Below, piece after piece: positions 1-10,700 of a stretch of DNA of 12,286 nucleotides; position 1 is the first letter of the stretch, and each line of letters starts with the position of its first letter. This stretch comes from Phoronis ovalis (taxonomy: Eukaryota; Phoronida; Phoronidae): positions 1 to 12,286 of the forward strand of contig JAOXYB010046392.1 in NCBI GenBank assembly GCA_028565635.1. Direction: 5' to 3'. Under the pieces are notes generated by a model. It did no database searches and had not been told where the DNA came from. It saw nothing but the letters and a program-made list of their open reading frames with translations. The translations under genes were made by a program, and so were the position numbers.

Positions 1-1610
1 AAATCCTTTTTGCATGTGTAATGGTTCTATTCAGTCAGGAACCTTCAGACTTCAAATAGCCCGTAATTTTTAGTTGCTCACTACGAGTTTCAAAATGTGA
101 TATTGCAATAATACATGTTTTTTAATATGAATGTGAATACATATTTGTTGTGATGTTAAACATCCCTGATATATATAATTCTTTAGTTTTGTGGCATTTA
201 TAGTTATGTTTAAAACATGAATTTGAAGCATAAGACTATCACCTCTCCCTGTTGCTATTCAATAGAATGAATGATATAAGACTCCAAATTGTAAATTTAA
301 GTTTAAAACTTGTGTCAAAACCATAGACCAAGTGCAATTTTCTCACTCAGTAGGAACCTTTTAACTTAAGGTAAAATGCATTATAAATGAAAGGTGGCCA
401 ACTTCACAATGGAAGTTTTTATCAAATTTGTACTGTACTGCATAAGTGCTCATCCCAGAGTTAGTAACATTATGAACCTTTATTAAAATATTTGCTTTAT
501 GATATTGTGAATTATGTACAACTTTGACTAAAATATGTTTTAAGTTGCTGCAACATGTTGTAAATTTAGTTAAAATTTATTTACCTACCAATTGTATTGA
601 AACAGAAATGGCTTTATTTTTTAAAGTTAGTATCTAAGTTCAAGTACATAATGAAAAAAGCAGGAGCAACTTAATTTTGTTTAAAACACTTATTTTGTGC
701 ATTGTTTTTTGTTCACATGTGGTTTATAGAAGGTAAATTGGTATTGATTTGTAAAATATTCATTTTCTCTTTTTACCTCTTGTTGCGTGTTTTATTAATA
801 CTGAATTCCTTGTCTAACTTGTGCTTGCCTTGAGCTTGAAAACTAACCTAGATTATACTTTAATTGCTTTCCTTTATTATACTATTTTCTATAATAAAAT
901 ACACAGCAGGATTTTCCAAAATATGCTCCCTCAAAGTGAATTCTTGACAATCTCTCCCAAGGCCACTGATCCATTATTTTCAACAAGACATATTTTTGGA
1001 TTATTTATTTTTTATATCTACGTTTAATTAATCTATTATTATTTTTATACTCGTCTTGAAACATGTGATTAGCCTTTAAAAGGTCTTATTATACCAACAA
1101 ACTTACAGTGTAATAGTTTTAGTTTGCATGGTATGTTATAATCACCTTCTTTACTCTGAAATGTAATTTTGGTAACAAGATGCACTATTTTTGGAAACTC
1201 CAGTAATTAAATTATCATTCCCTGTAATAAAAGGTTGTTAAAAGTTACCCGACATTGTTTTTTATTTGAATATTTCTTGATACATATGTTTTTGTAAGTT
1301 CCTGAAGTATTTGACATGTCAGTTTATTGATGAATATAGAATACTGCGAGATCCTCTCTTTTTGCAGTATTGACAATGTGTTTTGATATAGTGAATATAC
1401 TACGACATCACAACTATACCAGTAAATATGAATGACATTCATTTTCTGCATGAGAGCATGGGATTGAGTTTAGTGGTCTGTTTATTGTCAGCGCAGATAG
1501 GGATGTCATTTAAATAGTAACTAGCAATTTAGAAAACATTCGGCAAGAATCCAATTTACAATAGTATGCAAATACCTGTTCAGTTGTCTTTAACTAGTCT
1601 TTCATTTTAG
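1..1610. other. 5' non-coding stretch (upstream intron or gene flank)
   Basis: This AT-rich stretch has many stops in all frames, and no open frame in it looks like protein. The short ORFs (for example near 821-1027 on plus and 1245-1451 on minus) are rich in Phe, Ile, Tyr and Leu, as translated AT-rich intron usually is. It ends in a plausible polypyrimidine tract and TTTTAG acceptor at 1601-1610, so at least its 3' part is inferred to be intron. The next coding exon enters in phase 0 without a start codon, so the initiating exon lies further upstream or was missed here. A CpG-rich promoter or a clear TATA/initiator arrangement was not recognised. Confidence 0.6.
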
Positions 1611-1747
1611 CTTGTTTATGCTAAGAAGCCCCCTAGTGGAAAGAAAAAGAAACATGCTAAGGATGATGGTGGGCCGGCTCATGTTGAAGTGGAGGTTCAA
1701 GATGGTGTAGATTCCATTAGAGCTAAGAAAAAGAAGCACAAACATAG
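1611..1747 (+). CDS. Exon 1 of visible gene: polybasic segment
   Basis: TTTTAG acceptor and ATAG|GTGAAT donor; enters in phase 0 and leaves in phase 2. It encodes residues 1-46, starting LVYAKKPPSGKKKKHAK and ending AKKKKHKHR across the junction. Two Lys-rich clusters flank an acidic, Val-rich spacer (EVEVQDGVDS). No Met is in frame, so this is an internal exon. The clusters could be a bipartite nuclear localisation signal or a contact for nucleic acid or acidic lipid; that is inference. Reading through the donor gives an immediate TGA, which supports splicing there. Confidence 0.75.
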
Positions 1748-4700
1748 GTGAATACAGTTATGATTGTGTTCTTAGTGTCTAGTGCAGATATCTTGTTATA
1801 ATATCACCTTTTGAGACCAGTCAGTATTCATAGGCTACTACTATCTTATTTACCACTTAATATATTGCATGGAAATCTGATTTTATTGTAGAAAGAGAAA
1901 TCAGTCAGGTGGTACAGCAATGGTTGAAGTAAATGATGTGGCTGACCTAGGATTACAAACTAACCAAGTGACAACAGCGGACCATATGTTACCGGATGAT
2001 CCAGGAATCAGAGCTGCTGTTGTGATTGGAGGACCTCAGCAGGTACCGACAAGTTGCATTTGCACATTAAAATACTTTACAAATTGTTTCTGCTTATGTT
2101 GCTGAAGGCATTGTTGAAGATTGTCTTAAATGTTTTCTGTGGTCTTATTAGGATTTCCTTATTAAGTACCTCAAGACCCATCTTGTAAAAATTAACCAGT
2201 TTAATATGTTAAAATACCGAGATTCAGGTTGGATATACTTTGGTTGAAGCAGAGTGGTGTACTGTTATTTTATTAATAGGGTGAAGTCGACTATGGAAGT
2301 ATCCTACCTGCTCCAGTGATTGCTATTGAACATAGACAAGATGGGGAAATGGTCACATGGCATTTGCCCACTGATCATGATCCTGAGTATAATCTACTGG
2401 TATTTATTGTTAATGTCATCGGAAATAAATTTGAAAAGGAAGTCAACAGCAATATCAGGTTCGTTTTTATAAACCTTAGCATTTAGAATTACTATAGCAG
2501 CTGCTATGAAAGTGAGATTTCTGGGTAAAACAATGTGTTACATTACATATTACTATTATTAGGATATAAACAGCTGGTATAAATTAAGTCAATTACTTTA
2601 TGCTGTAGAAAATAGTTTGTCCAGTTACATTGTTATTTTATAGGCTACTAATGTCAATTTGATAGGAAACTTTGTATAAACTCTTTTTATTTTGTAGTTT
2701 TGAATGCCTGCAAGATGAAAATGGCGGACAAATCGCAGCCATACAACACTGCTGGAACATCATGGATTTCACGGAATGTTTGGTTACAGGTTTATCATCT
2801 GGACAAACGTACAAGTAAGTAGTGTCTCCATAAAATATATCAAAGATATTTATAGTTCCAGTAAATAAAATTGCAATATAGTTACATCTATCCAACTGTT
2901 GAACAAAACACTTCTTTTGTCAAAAGCTTCTTATGTCTTTCATACTGCCATCAGCAATGGTGATCTCTGGTTTGATTATGAAAAAGAGGAGAGGTCATCA
3001 GCGCTGATGAAGATCTCATGGTGGCATCAAAACTTAGCTTGTGATACTAATTCATGTAGTTCCTAGCTGAATAAATTTAACTAATATTATATGTTACAAG
3101 TTCAGGATGTGTTATTTAAAGGAATTAAAATATTGACTGTATCTAGTTGATATACTTGTCAGTGCTGTAATTATGTTAATATTATTCAGGTGTATACATT
3201 GTTAACTTTATCAAAACGTAACAAGATATTTAGAGCTTGATTTGCATATTCCACAAATGAATTCATTTTTTATATGATACAGAAAAATTCTAATAAAATG
3301 AAACAAACTTTGCTTCTTTATTGAGCCTGAGGTTGGTTTTAGTGGTAGAGAATGTTGACAGACAGTGATGTTTGAGTTTTTATAAAAACGATCTTTAAAC
3401 TTCTGGATACTTATTAACCAATACTTCTTTACACAAAATTGTGTATACAATTTGCACTTAAGAACTACTACTTTAACATAAAAGGCTATGCTTGGAAAGG
3501 TCTGCTGCCATAGCACAAATTTGGAAGAATTGAAGAATGGGTGAACATTCTGAATACATTACTCCTGTAAATGCTTATTGTTTGATGTTAGATTTAATGC
3601 GAGTGAAAATTTAGACTCATTCAATTGCATTTTTACTTACATTTTTTTTTTAATTAATTTTTTTGTATCTTTAGAGCTGTGTATATACCTAAATGCAATA
3701 ATATAAATATAATTTTTTTAATAAGGTTATTGACATGTCAACAAGTGAATGCTTTTCATGCAGTTATGTACTGGTACATACGTAAATAGAAGTATTTCTA
3801 AATTTATAAAGTTGAAACTTGACAGAAAAGGCACTTAACAAAATGGAAATTTTGTCTCATTTATTTATTTTTAGCTAATCAATTGCAGGATAAGAATCTA
3901 GGTGGTCAACTCTTTATATTTTTGATCCTTCATAAATACCACATTATTAAATTGAGCTTTTTGTGCACCTTTTGGACCTAAGTTCTTTAGGACAAATTAA
4001 GGTACAAAGAATTGTATACAGCTGCATAATAAACTAAAAGTAACTAGTTGTTCTATCCAAATAAAAGCACAGTGAAATCCTACCTAGAAGTACTGCAATA
4101 AAATATGGTTTCATTTGAACTGGTTGATCATGTAGATTATAAAATGTGATTGAGGTATGATGCATCAGAACATCAACTGTATAGCTCTCTCGGTAAAAGT
4201 GTTATTTAGAATACATTGCTAGTATTTTGCGCCTTCCAACACTGATTTGTAAACTTGTATTATTAGCTAGCAATACGGACTATTAACTTTTATTTCACTT
4301 TTTGTAATTGCCATTTAGAAGAAGCTATGATTTTGAGGCATAGTATGCTTAAAAGCATTAAGTTTTACTGAATTCACGTTTACACTATTAACAGATTTCC
4401 TGTAAATTTTAAAATGTTTTTTATGGAAGTAACTATTTGTTGCAGAATTTTTGTAGTGGCAAACTACAGCTTAGTAACGGGTGAAAAATCCAGCGAGGTT
4501 CAATCATCATCTCAAGTGATGTACTATACCACCATCGGAAAACCTGAACCACCATTAGTTAAAGCAGTATCAGCAGATTTATATCAGGTAGGTAAAATTC
4601 CCTCGTAAAATATATTAGTACTTTGTAGTACATAGTTAGATGCTCATTTGTGTTTCTACTGAGGTTATGTATATCAGGAATTTGGGCTTGACATTTCAAA

Positions 4701-7700
4701 AAAAATGTGTTAATATATTTTTTCATTAAATATTTGGAGTGGTTGCCTAGTTACAGTTATGAGTTGATACATGACAATACTTTATTAGCTTAAGGTTTCA
4801 TTAACACTTTTTTACCTTAACTTAAGGTTTCTTTGGACTGGGAAACTGGAAAATGCCACGAGGACATTGAAGTTGTAGGCTATGATGTGTTGGTTGATGG
4901 CAAGAAGCTTGGTGGGACACTCAGTGCTATTGTTAGACAGACAAATATTGATAACCTCAAGCCAGGTTGGTATTTCTTTTAATTACTTATTACACTTGTT
5001 GGCAATCTTATGTGACTTTGTTGTCACATTGTATGTAATGTCATACTTTTTTCTTTTGGTCTATAATGTCACATCCATGTAATTAAGACAAAAGCAATTA
5101 GTAGGTATTATTTGTTCAAAGTAGGTCAGTCTATCCAGTTTCTCCGGAAAAAAAAATACATGGACAATTACATAAATATGTTATTACAAACCAAAAATCA
5201 AAGTTAGACATAGTTTTATTAGAGGCTGACTTGTTGCTTCATATTCATTTGGTATATATAACTTTTCTATTTTAGGCAAAACTGTTAAAGTAACCATACA
5301 AGCCATTACAAAGCACCCAGTAGGAAATAGTGATGAATCTGAGCCTGTTAAAATCACTTGTCCAAAGCGACCTATAGCACCTACTATTTATACTCAACCG
5401 TCATATAAGAAAGGATCCGTTTTGGTTGCTTGGGAGAAAGTCACCGGAAGACAAATTCCTTCGCCGAAAGAAGATATATTGTTTTATTGGTAAGTGTACC
5501 TAATAAGGTTTTGGATTTTACTCTTCTTTCAAATATAAATATCTCTATTAAATTCCTTGTAATATCATAAGGATTGCAGCCTTGGATGAATATGTTTGTT
5601 AAAAATGAGTTGCTTTAACAATTTTATCACAACTGTTGTAACAAATAGCATATAGCAACCTAGCTGCCATTTCATTTCACTACCTTTTAACATTGCAAAT
5701 CATTGGAACAACATGGTGTCTTTCAGAGATTTGTGATACACCTGTTCTCATTCAAATAAATTGTAAAATATGGCATGGCACCTTAAATGACTTGCATTTT
5801 ATAAAAAAATTACATTACCTGAATAAATATGAATATTATTGTCTCGCACCCAAAGAAAATTATTATCACTTTGTGACTTTTGTCCACTACTTGTGTCAGT
5901 AAACTTGTTCTGACAATTGACTTGCCTCTTGAATCACCATGAGGTTCCAAGGTGATACACAACTGTATGATATAAGTGGTGGACAAAAAATCCAAAATAA
6001 TCATATCAGTCTTTAATTGTGACAAATTAATATTCTAACTTATTCTGCCAACCTGATTACTTATTTAACCATTTCATTACATAACCTAAATATATGCACA
6101 TTTTCAATATATTTTATACAAAACTTGACAACACTGGAATCTTTGGTATTTTAGTATATACCTTGATGGTGTTTGGCATGCTGAGATCAAAGCAAATACA
6201 AACAATGACAAAGATGGCTACCAGTACTACCTGACAGATCTTTTGCCTGGACAATCATATGATGTCAATGTCAGGGTAGGTTGTTTAAAATATCTTTAAA
6301 AGATTATGCTTAAGTTTTGATAATAAATAACAGATACTTATTATTTTAGAATGTATATCCCGTAATACACTAGACAAATAATATATAATTTTATATAAAC
6401 AATCTTAAATTATCCTCCAAGCAGAAGATGCTTTACTAACAATAATATTTATATAGGTAAGTTACCTTAGCTAGTATATAAATGTTCCAAACTTTATGAG
6501 ACTTTGAAAATGTGCACATCTAATTGTTTTAGTTTTACATTACATTCTTGTTTCATTTATAACATCATGCTTGTCAGAAATTACTTGCCTTTTAAACCAG
6601 GAAAAATATAAGAAAAAAAAATTTAGTGCAACTTTATTCTGCTTTAAAACTTGAATTTGGAAATTAGATAAGTAATGAAGTAGTGAAGTTTAATTAAGAA
6701 CTTGTGTGGAAAGTTGCTTTGCTCAACCTTATTTACTCCTTATAGGCATTTGCTGGTCAGCAAAAATGTGATGCTTCCACACGCCACCATATTTGTCTAT
6801 GTGAGAGTGAATTATCTAACACTGTGCCAGTCATGTGTGCCGCTCCTCCTCTATCACCAAGCATTAAAATTGAAGGAATGTCTGCTGAAGGGATTGACAT
6901 CATTTGGGCAATGCCACAGCAGCTTGGAGAAGCAGTGTTATCTGTAAGTCTGTTCCCATGCTGATCTATAATGCCCCACTTTAAAACTATAATGGTTTGA
7001 CTTGTCATGTATGTGTACACTGAATCTATGTTCACAGCAGATAACAAATCCTAGATTTACCAAATGTGGCTCAAATACAGCTCAACAAAAGGATTTTTGC
7101 TGGCAGTATAGTGTTATAGAATTATTGTCTTCATGGACATAGTTACACTGTTATTTGGCAATAAAACTTATCTCCTTATTTTCATAATCAAAAAGAAGAG
7201 ACAGAAATGTAACTAATGTATACATTTTTGCAATGGTTTTAAATACTTTAAACTTTATAATTCAGAAAGACAAAAGATTGAAAGTAACTAAATTTTATAG
7301 TCCCAAGTAGAGTATCATATATTTTGAACCTTTTCCACTTCAGGGTTTTCAACTGTTTAAAAATAGTAAAATTTACGGCTCTATGATACCACCAGAGGTG
7401 AACAGCATGAGAATCAAGGATATTTCACTTGGGGATAAGGTGTCTCTACAGATGATTGCATTGACTGAACACCCAGTTGGTAGACAAGAGAAACAAGCTT
7501 GTGATGGGGATTCTGGGATAGGTGCTACATCCGTTAATAATGAAGGTACAGGAGAATGTCTAATAAATTCTGTGATGCAAGGTTTTTGTATTAGTCAGAA
7601 TTGATGTTTTTAAGTTATATTATTCAGCATGTATATATAGAATATAATACATAAGAAAGGCTCAATAAAGAAAGCAACATTTCAAATACTCGCTTGTCTG

Positions 7701-10700
7701 AAGTTTCAAGAAATGGTTAAAAACACGACTGTACAGAATCTAGAAATTGCAATACACAAAAATAAGGTACGGTTGTCTTGCAAAATCATTGTTTTATTCA
7801 TCATTTTAATATTAACTAGTTCTGAATTGCACTTTTTTTCACTTTGTAGAATTTCCTGGACATGATAAATATTCGGCTTGTAAACCAGGCCCAAAGCTTG
7901 TCTTTCATTTTACTGGACTGGTACAACCTCCTTGTAGAGTATGGTGTGAACATGTAACTGGACATTCAGCTATGGTGGTCTGGCAAACTGGTAAGATATT
8001 GCACACGCATTCGTTTAGAGTCTGTGTATTTTTAAACTTATATTGTCTTTAATATGAAGACAAACAATTTTGATATAAATGAGATCATTTATCTGTTTTC
8101 CTGATTCACCTTGACAGGTGAATTTTACTGTTCAGTTAGTGTAATGTTTATCCCTAGATATATAAAAATCCTAGAGATGTTTTATATATCTGAACTTTTA
8201 TCAAGAACCAGTGGCTTCAATAATAATGTACCCAAAGTGTTAATTTTATGTATTTATTAAAAACTATGCTTATGATTTCTTAAAATTTATTGATGTTAAA
8301 AAGCACTTTCTACTGTTTTTAGTTGTTCAAAATTTTAGAAGTTAAAGCTGTTAACTATATGTATACTTGTGTATACTACACATTGTAATACACTTTCAGT
8401 TATTGTACTTTATTTGAGCAGACAAAGTTTGTTATTTGCAGTCCATTATGATACTATAGTCATTACACAAAACCAATAATAAAACTTGTGTGCTCAATCT
8501 ACTGTTGTAACTGAACAGAGGGAGTAAATGTTGATCCTCCATTACATTTTAATAATAATATATAAAGAAACAGTACTATAGGCCATTCATTGACTCCATG
8601 GTGTTATGTGATTAACTTTCAGAGTTACTGTAATAAAATCCAGTTATAGATTCTTTAGTGTGCTTATATCCTGTATGCAGCTAATGTATGTATCAGATTT
8701 TGTAAGATTACGGTTTTAAGTATCTTGTAAGTTATAATAATTACAAGGTATTATTCAAAACTTTTTATATTTATTTCGGATCTATATCTTGTTGGGTACG
8801 TGTGCCCTAAAAAAATTATGTTACAGCTACTGATGATGATTTATTTACTTTAATTAATTGTTGTCCTAAGTAGTGTTGTTGTTGTGTTGTATTCAGGTGT
8901 ATTCCACTTATGTGTTGTCTAATTATAGAAAATAGATATTCACTCAGTTACCTTTAGTTATAAGTTGATAAGGAGAAAGCAAAACCTTGTTTATCCCCCA
9001 GTATAATTATGCTTTGTTTTTACATTAATTTAGGAGAGCGTCCACGATCACACTACATAGCTCCTGATAATTATCAAGTAACCTGGTGGCCTGGAGACCA
9101 ACCATTGGAAGGTATTAACAGTGAGGCTGTATCAGGTGAGGGCTTGTTTTCCCCATTAACTTTTTTTAATTATGTTGCCATTGGTTGGTAACATGCATCA
9201 CTTTGTTGACTAGGATTTACAAGTAAACAGCTCTAGTTGTAATGTTGTAAAACCCAAGTTCAACACTTCATTTAATTTTAGTTGAGTTTTACAATTATAA
9301 TTATAGTTATACAAGTACAGCTCAGGCTGCCATAAATTGTGCTTGACAACGAATGATCGAAATTTTCCATCTGTAGCTATATCCAAATTATGCTTGATGT
9401 CTAATTTAACTGTGTTTTTCTAAAATGGAAACACTTCAAACATATGTTAGTATAATTGTAAAATAGATGTTAATTACTCTGTAAGGTAAACATGCCTTCA
9501 GATTAAAAAAAACAAATCGTACTACTTCCATCAGTATGTCTTGATTTGAAATACACACATTATATCTTTGGTTATTCATTGCAGACGATCATCTGTTGAT
9601 ATCTGGACTTACCCCAAACAAAGTTTATACAGTGGTTGTGGAAGCTAGAAAAATTCAGAAGTATTCTAATATTCAAGAAGGTGGGTACTTTATAACAAAA
9701 CAAATCTGCTTCATTGTTTATTTAACCTTGATTTTTGCAAACCTTAAAATGGTATTGGTATTGACAAACTTGCAAACACAGTTGGTACAGCTGATCAAAA
9801 TTTTGATTACTGCTGTAAGCTGTTTGAAATACCAGTGGTGATTGAGGCATTAAATTTGTATCAAATTGATGGAATCTTGAGAATCTTCTTTAATTTATAA
9901 AATCTACTATGATACTAAATTTTCGTATAATTATGTTTTCACAGATACCACGTATGAAGATGACACTAGGCCGCGTACTTTTATTTTAACAGCCAAATCA
10001 GAGCATCTCACATTGAAGACGGCACAACCTCCTGATCCTCCTAGCAACTTAGGAGTTATAGGGAGTACATGTCATGCACTCAAAATAGCCTGGGATCCCC
10101 CTAGAGAGCATGGGGTGGAGGTCATAGGTAAAGACAATTTGAAAATACTTGATATACCAAAGAGAGACATAAAAATATTGTGGCTATTGTTATTATCCTT
10201 AAATTTCAAAAAAATTATTTTGATGTTCATTTTAGACCCAAGTAGGTACAAGAAGTATCCACATTGATTTTTTTTTCAGTAATACTTGCTACTAGTAATC
10301 AGTATGTTTAAATTTTACCAATGTTGTAAATGTATTTTTTTTTATAGCCATAAGAGTTAATGCCATACCACATAGATCTTCATCAAAATCGGAAAATGTT
10401 TATGTTGAGCTTTTACCAGACAAAACTTCAGCAGTGCTAGAAAATTTATCTGAAGCAACAGAATATGATATTTTTATTACTGCAATAACCGATGAATTTT
10501 TTGATCAGCTAACAGAAAAATCACATAAGATTTTCAAAAATCGAAGCCTACCAAGAGATTCTAAATTAATTCCACGAGATTCAATATGGCTGCCATACTG
10601 CAGTGTCACTGCAAGAACTTCTGGAACAATACCTCCATGTGATTTGCGTGTTATCAATACAAATTCAACAACCCTTACTGTAGAATGGACACCTGCAGTT

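Larger units (their letters stand above)
2815..4445 (+). other. Intron 4 (1,631 bases)
   Basis: Bounded by GTAAGT and TTGCAG. It is AT-rich, with a poly-T/poly-A low-complexity patch around 3640-3720. The only protein-like segment is around 2955-3066 (see its own entry). ORFs on either strand elsewhere, such as minus 3211-3516, show no domain and are taken as chance. Confidence 0.85.

Noticed and set aside
391-470. Short ATG-started frame near 387 as a possible first exon
   Set aside because: It encodes about 25 codons and the only in-phase donor (GTACTG) is poor. Nothing ties it to exon 1 more than a kilobase away.
821-1027. Plus-strand ORF of 68 codons in the 5' stretch
   Set aside because: It starts on a non-ATG codon, is rich in Phe, Ile and Tyr as expected from AT-rich DNA, has no domain, and does not link in phase with good splice sites to exon 1.
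3211-3516. Minus-strand ORF of 101 codons in intron 4
   Set aside because: The translation shows no recognisable motif, and the region is ordinary AT-rich intron between two exons whose splice is well supported by FN3 continuity.
3640-3720. Poly-T/poly-A patch as a retroposon tail
   Set aside because: There is no adjoining SINE-like body, tRNA-like box or target-site duplication; low-complexity AT sequence is sufficient explanation.
4414-4445. ATG at 4414 as a start codon upstream of exon 5
   Set aside because: The frame is open by chance through the acceptor. The better supported reading joins exon 4 to exon 5 in the middle of strand F.
9681-9841. Intron 13 read-through giving a hydrophobic, membrane-like tail
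   Set aside because: T-rich intron sequence translates into hydrophobic residues by chance. The donor and acceptor here are good and the spliced product continues the FN3 frame.
10236-10245. Ten-base micro-exon between TTTTAG and GTACAA in intron 14
   Set aside because: It would shift the frame, and the normal junction (EVI to AIRVNA) is a convincing FN3 strand C.
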